Counted from the stretch's first letter, positions 17,819-26,269 are shown. The stretch is 64,000 bases of DNA from Lachnospiraceae bacterium (GCA_910576125.1 CAJTHM010000014.1:1-64000), one strand, 5' to 3'. Notes: a model not told the origin generated them from the letters alone. Translations and numbers: made by a program.

Positions 17819-18031
17819 TTATACTTCCTGTTCATCAAAACGGAACTTAAACAGGGCAGTGACAAGCCGCTGTTTTATGCTGTCCTCGGTATCCCTGTCG
17901 ATATGCCCGTTTTCAATGGCGGCAATTCGGATTTGCTTGCTGTAATGCCGTAAAACCTCGTCCACGGCTTCCGGCTCTCCGTTGGTCGCCCGGACAATCG
18001 TTTCATAGGGCAAAAGGTTCGGATTTCCCAT
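17819..18031 (-). CDS. Small helix-turn-helix protein of conjugative elements
   Basis: ATG at 18031 sits behind GGAGGTG. The 70-residue product (LLPYETIVRATNGEPEAVDEV and so on) matches the short HTH proteins that follow the sigma-like regulator in Tn916-type and related elements. The gene starts inside the end of the sigma-factor gene (29-base overlap), so the two are coupled. It probably helps regulate excision or transfer functions. Confidence 0.75.
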   Translation of the reverse strand: MGNPNLLPYETIVRATNGEPEAVDEVLRHYSKQIRIAAIENGHIDRDTEDSIKQRLVTALFKFRFDEQEV

Positions 18032-18461
18032 GTGAAAGCACCTCCATTTCTTTGTGCAGAAGCCGTAAAGTCCTGCGGATTTGATACCCGGTCGTACTCC
18101 GGCAGCGTCCGTACATTTCCCAGATTTCCCGCTGTGTGTAATGCCCGAAAAAGTAAAGGAAAATGATTTCCCGGTTCTTCTCCGGCAGAGATAACAGGGC
18201 GGCGGCAAGCTCCCCATTGGTGAGGATAACTGTCTGACCGCATATCGTAACGGGGTATTCTTCATAGGGTGCTTCAAAATATTCGTCTGTTGTGCTTAAA
18301 GGATAAAACTTTTCTTCTGTGAGGTATTCAAGGGAGATTTCTTTTTGCCGCCGCCTGCTCCTGTCACGCCATGCGTTGATAGCCGCAAAGCGTATGACGG
18401 TCTTGCAATAGCCATTAAAAGCATACATGATGTGTTCTCTGTATGCTTCTGTATAAGGCAT
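18003..18461 (-). CDS. Sigma-70-like regulator of a conjugative/mobilizable element
   Basis: The 152-residue protein resembles the short sigma-70-type regulators of Tn916/CTn elements. An N-terminal helical region (KTVIRFAAINAWRDRSRR) fits region 2. A C-terminal region 4 HTH follows (LLSLPEKNREIIFLYFFGHYTQREIWEMYG). The start at 18461 follows AAAGGGGGA. It is translated just ahead of the small HTH gene. It probably controls element genes; the remaining transfer genes are missing here. Confidence 0.75.
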   Translation of the reverse strand: MPYTEAYREHIMYAFNGYCKTVIRFAAINAWRDRSRRRQKEISLEYLTEEKFYPLSTTDEYFEAPYEEYPVTICGQTVILTNGELAAALLSLPEKNREIIFLYFFGHYTQREIWEMYGRCRSTTGYQIRRTLRLLHKEMEVLSHGKSEPFAL

Positions 18462-18588
18462 AGATGATTCCCCCTTTCTCCCACATGGGGCGTTGCATAA
18501 TTGATAGTTACATTTTTATATTTCAAAGAGGCAGCTTTTTAGGTTGTTGCTCTTTGACTATCTTTTATCATTCAGCCAAATAAAAAAG

Positions 18589-19116
18589 CTATTTTTTCAG
18601 ATATTGCAAAATCGGTTCAATATACTTTTTGTCTGAAATGTCATAAGATGAAGAAATCATTTTTACCATTATTTCTTCCGCTTCTGTCTTATCTTTTTTT
18701 GATTTAAGTGTTTTTACAAACATTTTCATCATCAGTTTAGATGGCGTAGACATTTTTTCATAATTGAACCCTCCCGGACAGTAAAAGGTCTTTACTTTTT
18801 TCTGTTCTGATTCGTTGAAATTCCGTTTAAGGGCTATATCTATTTCCGGGTTGTCTATCGGGCTTCCTCCAACACAAAATGCAATCAGCTTCTTATCTGC
18901 CCACTTATCCATATTTTGCTTAAACCAACTAATTTTACTGATACTGCCCGCACAAGCCCAACCTCCAAAAATAATTGCTTCATATGAAGCCAAATCTTTC
19001 TTTTTTGCGGCTGATAATTCAAAGCAATCAGCCCCTGTTGCTTCCGCTATCCATTCAGCATAGCGTTTTGTAAATCCTGTTTGTGAAGTGTAAATTACGA
19101 TTGTTTTCATCAGCAT
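18589..19116 (-). CDS. Flavodoxin-domain protein
   Basis: The 175-residue protein begins KTIVIYTSQTGFTKRYAEWIA, a flavodoxin FMN-phosphate-binding loop (T/S-x-T-G-x-T). It continues with IIFGGWACAGSISKISWFK, like the HemG/flavodoxin-domain group. The start could be ATG 19116 or 19110; the first is closer to the GGGAG site. It is the third gene of a MarR/FMN-binding/flavodoxin operon and probably accepts or delivers electrons in the same redox pathway. Confidence 0.8.
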   Translation of the reverse strand: MLMKTIVIYTSQTGFTKRYAEWIAEATGADCFELSAAKKKDLASYEAIIFGGWACAGSISKISWFKQNMDKWADKKLIAFCVGGSPIDNPEIDIALKRNFNESEQKKVKTFYCPGGFNYEKMSTPSKLMMKMFVKTLKSKKDKTEAEEIMVKMISSSYDISDKKYIEPILQYLKK

Positions 19117-19128
19117 AAATCTCCCTCT

Positions 19129-19518
19129 TTAATTTTCTATTGCATTTTCGACAGCTTTTAAGATACATTTACTACTTACCGTAGCTCCCGATACTGCGTC
19201 TATATCTAATGACTGTTCTTGCACTACATCATTGACTATACTTTCTGCCGTACTCCCCAGACCATTATCGTGTTGCAAAATAGTAATATTGGTTATCCGA
19301 TGATTGCTGACTGATACCTCAACTTTCACATGGACGGGGGTAATCGAATATTCACCTATATAATTCCCGTCTTGAACACTCGATATATCGGGCATAGATA
19401 CAGAAATATTTTGAACATTCCTAACCATATTTCCAATTATGATTTTTCCTACAATAAACAAAAATAAAACAACAATAAATGTTATCAGCAGCACTTTTTT
19501 ACCTTTTTTCATCTGCAA
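19129..19518 (-). CDS. Membrane-anchored FMN-binding domain protein
   Basis: The 129-residue protein has one N-terminal membrane helix (VLLITFIVVLFLFIVGKI). An FMN-binding domain follows on the outside: DGNYIGEY near residue 46 and the flavinylation motif SGATVSS near residue 108. In this family the Thr of SGAT can carry covalent FMN attached by ApbE. It overlaps the end of the marR gene by 20 bases and is followed by the flavodoxin gene, suggesting an extracytosolic electron-transfer module. Confidence 0.85.
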   Translation of the reverse strand: MQMKKGKKVLLITFIVVLFLFIVGKIIIGNMVRNVQNISVSMPDISSVQDGNYIGEYSITPVHVKVEVSVSNHRITNITILQHDNGLGSTAESIVNDVVQEQSLDIDAVSGATVSSKCILKAVENAIEN

Positions 19519-19990
19519 TCCTCTTTTCCAAATTTTCTATTCCGGCATATAGTCTTGATAAAAGAGTAAAAAGGGTTTCAATTTCTTTGTCTGTATAAAC
19601 TTCAAAAAGATATTTCAATTCCTCTTGGTATTCAGAAAAGTCATTTGTATAAAAGTCATTTACCTTTTCTGTGGGGCAGATACACATAGCTCTTGTATCA
19701 TGCGGGCTTTGTTGAATAGTAATAAACCCTTTTTTCATCAAAACATCAGCCAACTTTTTGATATTTTGTCTTGAACAGCCTAACAAATTTCCTAATTGAG
19801 TAAATGTTAGCTGTTCTTTTGATTGCCTGATTATTGACAATAACATAAATTGCTTTAATGATACCTCTGGAATATGGTTATCAAAAAGCGTTTGTAGCTT
19901 ATTTCCGGCGATAAATAATGTACTGAAAATAGCCTTTCTTTGGTTCTCCGTAGAACTTGAAAATCTTTTAGTCAAATCATCTAAATTCAT
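19499..19990 (-). CDS. MarR family transcriptional regulator
   Basis: The 163-residue protein has a MarR winged helix. The recognition region is LTFTQLGNLLGCSRQNIKKLADVLMKKGFI, followed by a wing (QQSPHDTRAMCICPTEK). ATG at 19990 follows AAGGAGGG. It heads the operon with the FMN-binding and flavodoxin genes. Its own promoter carries two operator-like repeats, so it is most likely an autorepressor responding to an unknown ligand or redox signal. Confidence 0.85.
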   Translation of the reverse strand: MNLDDLTKRFSSSTENQRKAIFSTLFIAGNKLQTLFDNHIPEVSLKQFMLLSIIRQSKEQLTFTQLGNLLGCSRQNIKKLADVLMKKGFITIQQSPHDTRAMCICPTEKVNDFYTNDFSEYQEELKYLFEVYTDKEIETLFTLLSRLYAGIENLEKRIADEKR

Positions 19991-20006
19991 GTAGCCCTCC
20001 TTATTA

Positions 20007-20054
20007 GCAACTTGTTGCGCTTTTGATTATAGCAACAAGTTACCTATATGTCAA
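20007..20054 (-). promoter_or_regulatory. Consensus promoter with paired MarR operator-like sites
   Basis: On the minus strand TTGACA (20049-20054) and TATAAT (20026-20031) are spaced by 17 bases, a perfect consensus. GCAAC-TT-GTTGC lies at 20007-20018 and its near copy GCAAC-AA-GTTAC at 20032-20043. One is in the spacer and one covers the transcription start. Binding at both would block RNA polymerase. This is what an autorepressed MarR promoter looks like. Confidence 0.8.
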
Positions 20055-20092
20055 TATGAATGATAGAAATGACAGGGGTTCCGTAGTAGTCG

Positions 20093-20243
20093 GCACTGTG
20101 CGTAATGTGCATAACTTGCTATCTTATGGAGTTGTGGGAAAGTCTGTTTGCAGAATGTGGGAAAGCTGCACTTTAGCTTTTCCATGTTCTGTGAACGGAC
20201 TTTTCCATGACGGAATAGCAAGTTATACACATTTCCACGGTGC
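20093..20243. repeat. About 150-base imperfect palindrome
   Basis: The left arm (20093-20167) and right arm (20175-20243) are imperfect reverse complements around a 7-base loop (GCACTTT). Well-paired blocks include ATAACTTGCTAT with ATAGCAAGTTAT, GGGAAAGTCTG with CGGACTTTTCC, and GGGAAAGCT with AGCTTTTCC. It has no coding capacity and no T-tract. It may be a MITE-like element, a single-strand hairpin such as an oriT or replication signal, or a large RNA hairpin. Confidence 0.7.
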
Positions 20244-20333
20244 TTGTCTTTTGGTCTTTGATTTCTTTGGTTCGGAATAGTGTGGTGCTGGCGGTCTATC
20301 TCTTGTTTTCGGTTGCTTGCTTCTTTACCGTAC

Positions 20334-20699
20334 ATGAGCATTACTCCCCGGATTGTGATTTCCATCGCGGAGGTGCCGGAGTGGGAGGACGAGGCTTACC
20401 TGAAGAGGGCATTCCGCCTGGAGGTGATACACCAGGTCTGCCAGTGCACGGAGGGGTGCCTGGCATCCACATGCGCCTGCGGGACGCTCCATCTGAATGA
20501 GGACATCGTGTGGATTGAGCGGGAATATCTGGACGGGAACCGGTTCATCCCCATCGTGATGGATTTTGAGCGGAAAGCCCAGTCCATCATCTGCTACCGG
20601 CTGAACGACATTTTGGTGGAAAAGAAGAGCCCCTGCGGCTGCGGAAGCCTGTTCCTGGCTCTGGAGATGAAACGGGTAGAACTCGCGAGAGAAGGCTGA
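20334..20699 (+). CDS. Cys-rich hypothetical protein (121 aa)
   Basis: The likely start is the ATG at 20334 (MSITPRIVISIAEVPEW), although no clear ribosome binding site precedes it. The product has a Cys cluster (CQCTEGCLASTCACG) and a late CGCG, which may bind metal. It has no membrane segment. I recognise no family. Codon use is like the GC-richer chromosomal genes rather than the AT-rich cargo to its left. It may have lost its promoter to the palindrome insertion. Confidence 0.45.
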   Translation: MSITPRIVISIAEVPEWEDEAYLKRAFRLEVIHQVCQCTEGCLASTCACGTLHLNEDIVWIEREYLDGNRFIPIVMDFERKAQSIICYRLNDILVEKKSPCGCGSLFLALEMKRVELAREG

Positions 20700-20909
20700 T
20701 TCACCTGGAGAAAAAAATTCCTGTGAGACGGCAAATCTGCAAAAGGGGCAGAGCCGCCGTTCAAGCTTGTACTACCTATTGTCACAACGGCATACCGAAC
20801 GATGCAAAAGCCAATGGGTAAGAGTTCAGAAAAAAGCAAGAACGATAAAAAGACGTGATGCCTGCCGGCGTGAGATGACTGGCAAGAATGGAACGCCGTT
20901 TCTATCATT

Positions 20910-21245
20910 TTATACGAAGTGAAACAAATTCGGAATGTGGCCGCCAAATGTTCTGACGGCCATTCGATACATTGCCTTTGCGTGGATACGGTCATGCCAA
21001 ATAAAGCGCCGCATCACTTTTCGCAATGACCATTCTTCGCCATAGCTGCCCAGATAGACAGGATTCTTCAAAAAATCTGGCTGGCTTTCCAGCAGCGCAA
21101 AACCTCGCTGTCGGCATTCTGCAATGGTTCCCTCATGGTCAGTCTCAACGCCGATTTCCCCAAAGTAATAGTCATTGACATTTTTTGTATGCTCGTACAT
21201 TTCAGATGCTGTGCGGGGAACTTGCCCATAGAAAGTTAAACACAT
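20910..21245 (-). pseudogene. DinB-superfamily protein, N-terminally truncated
   Basis: The frame of 111 codons matches only the C-terminal part of a DinB-like four-helix protein. It keeps a conserved His-containing helix (KVMRRFIWHDRIHAKAMYRMA) that normally supplies metal ligands. The first about 70 residues and any ribosome binding site are missing upstream of 21245. DinB-type proteins are metal-dependent thiol transferases or related enzymes. This copy is likely inactive. Confidence 0.5.
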
Positions 21246-21409
21246 CGTATTTTCATGACCATTCTCCAGTAAATGTTGATTTATCTATTATATGTTCCAA
21301 TAATTTATTCGGCATATCGATAATGGTACATCTCATGTTATCGTGTTCTTTGTCATATTTTACCACATTGCCCTGATTTACTCAATCAGAAAAACATCGT
21401 TCCGAAGCC

Positions 21410-22318
21410 TCACCCTTTCCAAAATTCTTCAACCTCCCTCAAAATCTCATCATGAGGAAGAATGGTAGCCTCCTCAATGCTGATGCCGGTCTTTTGGAGA
21501 TAATATTTGATCAGATGGTACCCCACGGCATATCCCGCACAATAAGGCAGGCCTGCTTCGGGAAAGCACTGCATCCTGGCCATTTCATCGCCGTACAGAT
21601 AGGCGGTGATGTTTTCAAAGCCCGTTGCGTTCAGGCCGTCATAGATGATTTCTTTTATCAGCGGCAACAGTTCGGGGTCTGTCTTGCTCACCCACGGCCC
21701 CAGAAATGCTTCCCCATGTATCGCCGTAGCATAGTTCTCCGCCAGACCCTCTCCCACAAGCATCTCGCCAAGGGTGACGTCTTTCGTCCATTTGATGAAC
21801 TGGTACCTGACATTATGATTTGCCTCATGGGCAAGGGCGGCAGGGAGCTTTTTCAGATTGCTTTCCGTGGGAACCAGCCATCCCATCACAAAGCCCGGAA
21901 TACCTCCGTCCCCGCAATAGCCCTCGTTCATTTTCGTATAAGCATTCTCCGGATTAGCCAGAAATACAGAAAACAGATACTCCTGCACCTTGAGTTCGAT
22001 TCCCTTGCTGAGAAAGCGTTCCAGAGCGTCCTCGATGGACTTTTGGCAGGCATCCCATAGACTCTCACTGGAAATGGCTTCAATCCAGTCCTTTGTCGTC
22101 AGGTCCACTTTGGACGGCGGGAAAATCCCCAGCCTGTCGTTCGCCATGATGATGTCATAAGCGCCTTTTTTAGAAGCCTTGAGAGGGATATGATAGCAAT
22201 CCCATTTGCCCTGAAAAGGGAGCATCAATTCGTAGCGGTAGATGTCCTCCTTTTTCTCCGTCCCCGCAGTCATTATTTTTCTGTAAACATCCGGCGAATA
22301 TACACGTTTCACAATCAT
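21410..22318 (-). CDS. DUF2268-type putative zinc peptidase
   Basis: The start is the ATG at 22318 behind GGAGGAG. The product (302 aa) contains LAHEANHNVRYQ, an HExxH zinc-peptidase motif. It is followed about 20 residues later by GEGLAENYA, which provides the third ligand Glu. This is the YjaZ/DUF2268 arrangement. There is no signal peptide. The gene lies directly downstream of a MerR-TipAS regulator and overlaps the 3' side of its transcript region, so it is the likely target of that regulator. Confidence 0.8.
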   Translation of the reverse strand: MIVKRVYSPDVYRKIMTAGTEKKEDIYRYELMLPFQGKWDCYHIPLKASKKGAYDIIMANDRLGIFPPSKVDLTTKDWIEAISSESLWDACQKSIEDALERFLSKGIELKVQEYLFSVFLANPENAYTKMNEGYCGDGGIPGFVMGWLVPTESNLKKLPAALAHEANHNVRYQFIKWTKDVTLGEMLVGEGLAENYATAIHGEAFLGPWVSKTDPELLPLIKEIIYDGLNATGFENITAYLYGDEMARMQCFPEAGLPYCAGYAVGYHLIKYYLQKTGISIEEATILPHDEILREVEEFWKG

Positions 22319-22343
22319 AATAGTCTCCTCCTGTTCTCCGGCC

Positions 22344-23063
22344 TCAGCCACAATAAGCCTGTATGGCTTCCATCACAAATACCGCTGTGCCCTCACCCGC
22401 GTACGCGTCGATATTTTTTGTAAACTCCCCGCCGCTGGCATACATTTTACCCAGCTCGCTCAGAACCTTGTCCGTGCACTTATAAAAGTGTTCTGTCATG
22501 AAGTTTTGCAGCTTTATGACCAGTGCCCGGGCGGCCTCGGAGGATGGATCGGTGCCTTTGAGCGCAGCAAATTCCCGGAATATCATCATGCACCGTTCCT
22601 CCAGAAGCTGCCGTTCCTCAGGGGTGCGGGCTTTCGATTTTTCCTGGTACTCCCTGTATTCCGGGGAATCGCCCCATGCGGCTTTTGCCCGGGCGGCGTA
22701 TTCCTCCAGCTTGCTCCTGTCAAATGCTGAAAAATCCGTATGTTTTTGGCGGGACACTTTCATCGCAAAGGCTATCAGGTTCTCTAAATGGTCCTTTTTT
22801 AGCTTCAGCAGCGTTATCTGCTGGTCCAATGCTTTGTTCCTGTCATAATCCGGACTTTCCATGATTTTCCTGATGTCTTTCAGCGGGAATTCCAATTCCC
22901 GGAACAGCAGAATCTGCTGCAGCTGCTCCAAATCCGTATCTGCATATAGCCTGTATCCGGCATCGCTGTAATTTGACGGATGCAGAAGCCCGATTTTGTC
23001 ATAATACTGGAGTGTGCGGATGCTCACGCCAGCAAGCTTGCTCACCTCGTGTACTGTCATCAT
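22344..23063 (-). CDS. MerR family regulator with TipAS domain
   Basis: The 239-residue protein starts with a MerR HTH (VHEVSKLAGVSIRTLQYYDKIGLLHPS). A dimerisation coiled coil and a C-terminal TipAS-like ligand-binding domain follow (EYREYQEKS, FREFAALKGTDPSS, HFYKCTDKVLSELGKMY). TipAS domains bind bulky antimicrobial peptides or other drugs. It is the first gene of an operon with the DUF2268 peptidase. Its promoter has the 19-base spacer expected for MerR control. Confidence 0.85.
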   Translation of the reverse strand: MMTVHEVSKLAGVSIRTLQYYDKIGLLHPSNYSDAGYRLYADTDLEQLQQILLFRELEFPLKDIRKIMESPDYDRNKALDQQITLLKLKKDHLENLIAFAMKVSRQKHTDFSAFDRSKLEEYAARAKAAWGDSPEYREYQEKSKARTPEERQLLEERCMMIFREFAALKGTDPSSEAARALVIKLQNFMTEHFYKCTDKVLSELGKMYASGGEFTKNIDAYAGEGTAVFVMEAIQAYCG

Positions 23064-23085
23064 TTGGATTTCCTCCTCTGGGAAT

Positions 23086-23116
23086 AGTATAAACTATGAC
23101 GTTGCGTAATAGTCAA
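23086..23116 (-). promoter_or_regulatory. MerR-type promoter with 19-base spacer and operator
   Basis: On the minus strand TTGACT (23111-23116) and TATACT (23086-23091) are 19 bases apart. This over-long spacer is typical of promoters twisted open by MerR proteins. The spacer contains a palindrome: on the plus strand ACTATGACG, TTG, CGTAATAGT (23093-23113). The site lies directly upstream of the merR gene, indicating autoregulation. Confidence 0.85.
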
Positions 23117-23264
23117 CAGGTTTTTTGATATCTTATTCATTTACAAGGAAAAGCCGGTCGCCTGTCACGATAAGGAAAGGGCATGATGTGAGATATTTGG
23201 AATGCGCCTATACGTATCTTTGGATGAAGAGCGACCTGGCTGCAGCTGTAAAAATCTTTATGGA

Positions 23265-23600
23265 AATCGGAACTTTTAAAGAAGCTGGCGGCAGACCTGC
23301 TTGGGATACCGTTGGAAGGCATTGGGCAGTTTGTGATACGGAATCCAGAGATGCCGCCTGAAAACCTTGGGGACAAATTCTGCAGGCTGGATATCAATAT
23401 GGGAGGATGGACTGCATCGTGCGCGCCATGGCCATCCGGGGCGGTGGCGGGCTGCTTCCTGTATTTGCCATGGATGAGGGGAATCGGACAGATTATTATT
23501 TTGACATGAAGGGCATCAAAATACTGCGGCTCTGCGCCAGGATACTGCTTGGGTTTATAGAGGAATGCCTGGGTATCCCATTGTGACGGTGGGGGAGATT
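23265..23600 (+). pseudogene. Rpn / PD-(D/E)XK nuclease-family transposase remnant
   Basis: A frame reads LLGIPLEGIGQFVIRNPEM and then PPENLGDKFCRLDINM, the diagnostic N-terminal segment of Rpn (YhgA-like recombination-promoting nuclease) proteins. After about 23400 the reading breaks into other frames. There is no start codon with a ribosome binding site and the catalytic EXQ region is not recoverable. Rpn genes are common repeated elements in Lachnospiraceae; this is a dead copy. Confidence 0.6.
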
Positions 23601-23795
23601 TGGTTCGGTTCATTGACGGGTTTTATGTGGTATGATACAATTCATAAGAGAAGTATCATATTCAGGGCAGAAAGATGGAAGGCACATTGCCGGCGGTCTG
23701 CAGTCGGGATTCGTGGCAAGTTTTACTGACGTGTAGTATAAATGCTGTTTCTATAGCCGACGAAATTTAGATATTTGAGCGGTGGAGGTGTAGGG

Positions 23796-24329
23796 ATGGA
23801 TGTATTGAAAAAAGAAGATATTTATACAATAGATGATATTTATGCGCTGCCGGATGGGGAACGGGCAGAACTGATTGACGGAAAAATCTATTATATGGCG
23901 CCGCCAAGTTGGAATCATCAAAAAATAAGCCGAAAGCTGCACCAGGCAATATCAAACTATATTGACAGCAAGAAAGGAAAATGTGAGGCATTGGCAGCTC
24001 CATTTGCAGTTTTCCTGAATGAAGATGATATTAATTATGTGGAACCGGACATCTCGGTTATATGTGATTTGTCTAAATTAGATGAGAAAGGATGTCATGG
24101 TGCACCTGATTGGGTAATTGAGATTGTATCTCCAAGCAGTAAGCCCAGGGATTATATGACAAAATTGTTCAAATATCGTACTGCCGGAGTCAGGGAATAT
24201 TGGATTGTCGATCCTGATAAACAGATGACGATGGTTTATGGATTTGAGAAAGATACAGTGGAACAGTACGATTTTGGTGAAGAAGTTCCGGCTGGAATCT
24301 ATGATGGGTTTGCTATAAAAGTAGGGTAA
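23796..24329 (+). CDS. Uma2 family endonuclease-like protein (DUF820)
   Basis: The start is the ATG at 23796 behind GGAGGTG. The product is a 177-residue PD-(D/E)XK-fold protein of the Uma2 family: YALPDGERAELIDGKIYYM, then VEPDISVICDLSKLDEKGC, then PDWVIEIVSPSS, GVREYWIVDP and YDGFAI. The acidic and EIVS residues form the nuclease core. The biological role of the family is not settled. Confidence 0.9.
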   Translation: MDVLKKEDIYTIDDIYALPDGERAELIDGKIYYMAPPSWNHQKISRKLHQAISNYIDSKKGKCEALAAPFAVFLNEDDINYVEPDISVICDLSKLDEKGCHGAPDWVIEIVSPSSKPRDYMTKLFKYRTAGVREYWIVDPDKQMTMVYGFEKDTVEQYDFGEEVPAGIYDGFAIKVG

Positions 24330-24604
24330 GCGCCTTGCGTCCCACGGCTCGGGGAGACAGGATTTCTGAAAAGAATGCATAAAAAAGATAGATATGAGCA
24401 GATGTAATAGAGTCTGGCCAGATTTTGTACAGGAGGGAGCGATGTTATGAGACGAAGAGCACAGGCATTGTATCAAAACGGAGTCAGGGACTTCTTTGCC
24501 CATGCAGAATAGCAGACATATAGTCTTCTGTATGGGCGAATAAAGCTATATGTTCTGCTGTTTCTGCACTTTATTTATTTTAAGATAAATAAGGAGCGGT
24601 GAAG
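24330..24604 (+). other. Intergenic region with micro-ORF and hairpin
   Basis: GGAGGGAGCG precedes an ATG at 24447 that opens a 21-codon ORF (MRRRAQALYQNGVRDFF and so on). Its significance is unclear. A hairpin at 24498-24537 (GCCCATGCAGAA pairing with TTCTGTATGGGC) overlaps the ORF's 3' end and may terminate the uma2 transcript. Nothing else is supported. Confidence 0.4.
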
Positions 24605-24862
24605 ATGGAATATTTAAATGCAGCAGAAATATTGCCGGAATATCTGTTGAAAGAGCTTCAGGCATATGTGGATGGAGAAATCCTGTATGTTCCAAAGACT
24701 TCTTCAAAAAAAGAATGGGGAGCCGCTAATGGTTCACGGGTATTTTATCAAGAGAGAAACAGGGAAATTCAAAGACTTTTCCAATTGGGATTTTCCATAG
24801 ATACCTTGGCTGATCGATATGGTCTGGCATATAGCACCATCAAAAAAATAGTATACGGATAA
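24605..24862 (+). CDS. CD3324 family / Mor-like small DNA-binding protein
   Basis: The 85-residue product starts at the ATG at 24605 behind AAGGAGCGG. The layout is characteristic: NAAEILPEYLLKELQAYVDGEILYVPK at the N-terminus (read as two parts), then a C-terminal helix-turn-helix (LADRYGLAYSTIKKIVYG). It is the CD3324-type small regulator widespread in clostridia. Its target is unknown. A terminator follows at 24865-24901. Confidence 0.75.
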   Translation: MEYLNAAEILPEYLLKELQAYVDGEILYVPKTSSKKEWGAANGSRVFYQERNREIQRLFQLGFSIDTLADRYGLAYSTIKKIVYG

Positions 24863-24864
24863 TC

Positions 24865-24901
24865 AAAAGGCGCCTGTGTGATGCGACATGGGCGTCTTTT
24901 T
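24865..24901 (+). terminator. Rho-independent terminator
   Basis: AAAAGGCGCCTGTGT pairs with ACATGGGCGTCTTTTT around a short loop and ends in a T-run. It lies just after the stop of the CD3324-like gene. Confidence 0.7.
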
Positions 24902-24997
24902 GTAGTTAGTTTGACTATAATCATTTCCTCTACTTGCGAGCATGCCCCTGATTCCCTACAATGGTATTGCGGCACCGAACGGAAAGGAGAAAGGCAA

Positions 24998-25495
24998 ATG
25001 AAAAATATTTCGACAAGGCAATTCAGTGTATTGGGTGATTGCGGGAGAATTTATCAGTTTATGCTGCCGGAGGGATTTTGTTTTGTGGAGCCGGAAGAAT
25101 ATGATATGGACAAGATAGGCAAGTGCTGCTGGAAAGGCTTCGACCATGAGGAGAGGGAGGGCCCATGGAACCGTCAATATGAACAGGCCAATTACCTGAT
25201 ACAGACAGCCCCTCATGGGACGGCGGAGCTTGACGTCATAATCGCCGATGAACAAGGGGAGTATGCATGCCGCGCGGGAATGTGGTGGACTCCGCAAAAC
25301 AAACTGGCTTATATGGAACCCCTCTGCACGATTCCCGAGTACCGCGGCAGAGGTCTGGCGGCTGCGGCCTTATCGGAAATGTACCGTAAAACGAAAAAAC
25401 TGGGCGCCACCCACATGACGGGCGGAGAGAATGGTTTTTGTCAAAAAATCGGCTATAAACATGCGGTGAAATGGACGTATTGGAAGAAAAGATAG
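24998..25495 (+). CDS. GNAT family N-acetyltransferase
   Basis: The start is the ATG at 24998 behind AAAGGAG; an upstream frame extension lacks a signal. The 165-residue product has a GNAT core: LAYMEPLCTIPEYRGRGLAAAAL (acetyl-CoA loop RGRGLA), then HMTGGENGFCQKIGYKHA at the end. The substrate is unknown. It is followed 34 bases later by a SpoU methyltransferase gene and may be co-transcribed with it. Confidence 0.85.
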   Translation: MKNISTRQFSVLGDCGRIYQFMLPEGFCFVEPEEYDMDKIGKCCWKGFDHEEREGPWNRQYEQANYLIQTAPHGTAELDVIIADEQGEYACRAGMWWTPQNKLAYMEPLCTIPEYRGRGLAAAALSEMYRKTKKLGATHMTGGENGFCQKIGYKHAVKWTYWKKR

Positions 25496-25529
25496 GCTGC
25501 TTATGCGGAAAGACAGGTGAGTGAACATT

Positions 25530-26252
25530 ATGGAAATCAGGCGATACAAACATGATGCGGCCTATTCCTATACATTGGGAATGGCCCTTACAATTGAATT
25601 GATTGCCCAAAAGGACTCGTATCATATACGGAAAATATATGTTCATCCTGATTATGTGCCAAAAGATGACAAAAACAATATTTTTGAAATTTGTAATGAA
25701 GCGCAGTTGCCTGTCGAAATCAATAAAAAGGTTTTTGGTCGTTTATCGATGAAAGAAAATGTTTATGTTATAGGGATATTTGACAAACATGATATGAATG
25801 TTGAACCTGGAAGGCCGCATGTTGTTTTGGTCAATCCCAGTGATTCGGGAAATCTGGGCACAATTTTACGGACAGGGCTGGGATTTGGATTTAAGGACTA
25901 TGTTATTATCAAACCCGGTGTTGATATATACAATCCAAAAACAATTCGATCTTCAATGGGCGCTTTTTTTCATGTCCGATTTACATATTATGATTCGTTT
26001 GAACAGTACAGACAGAAATTTTCAAACCATCAAATGTATTTATTTATGCTGGACGGTAAAATCAATTTAAAGGATATGAAAGAAAGGCAACAGAAAAATC
26101 CCTTTTCTCTTGTCTTTGGCAATGAGGGTTCGGGGCTTCCGGGCTTTTTTCGCGATTATGGGGACAGCATATATATCGAACATAATAATGAAATTGATTC
26201 CCTTAACTTATCGGTAGCATTCGGCATTGCCGCAAATTCATTTTCGGAATAA
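25530..26252 (+). CDS. TrmH/SpoU family RNA 2'-O-methyltransferase
   Basis: The ATG at 25530 follows AGGTGAG. The 240-residue product has the SPOUT knot motifs in order: NPSDSGNLGTILRTGLGFG (motif 1), LVFGNEGSGLP (motif 2) and IDSLNLSVAFGIAAN (motif 3). An N-terminal substrate-binding part precedes them. It should methylate ribose 2'-OH in a tRNA or rRNA using SAM. AT-richer codon use than its surroundings hints at horizontal origin. Confidence 0.88.
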   Translation: MEIRRYKHDAAYSYTLGMALTIELIAQKDSYHIRKIYVHPDYVPKDDKNNIFEICNEAQLPVEINKKVFGRLSMKENVYVIGIFDKHDMNVEPGRPHVVLVNPSDSGNLGTILRTGLGFGFKDYVIIKPGVDIYNPKTIRSSMGAFFHVRFTYYDSFEQYRQKFSNHQMYLFMLDGKINLKDMKERQQKNPFSLVFGNEGSGLPGFFRDYGDSIYIEHNNEIDSLNLSVAFGIAANSFSE

Positions 26253-26269
26253 TTGCACAGGAAAACAGC

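Noticed and set aside
20051..20365. 104-codon minus-strand ORF across the palindrome
   Set aside because: Its second half is the palindrome itself and it has no partner downstream; only the first 30 codons look protein-like, which is too little to support a gene.
23125..23361. 78-codon frame after the MerR promoter
   Set aside because: It lacks a ribosome binding site and reads through the Rpn remnant in a different frame from the conserved residues.
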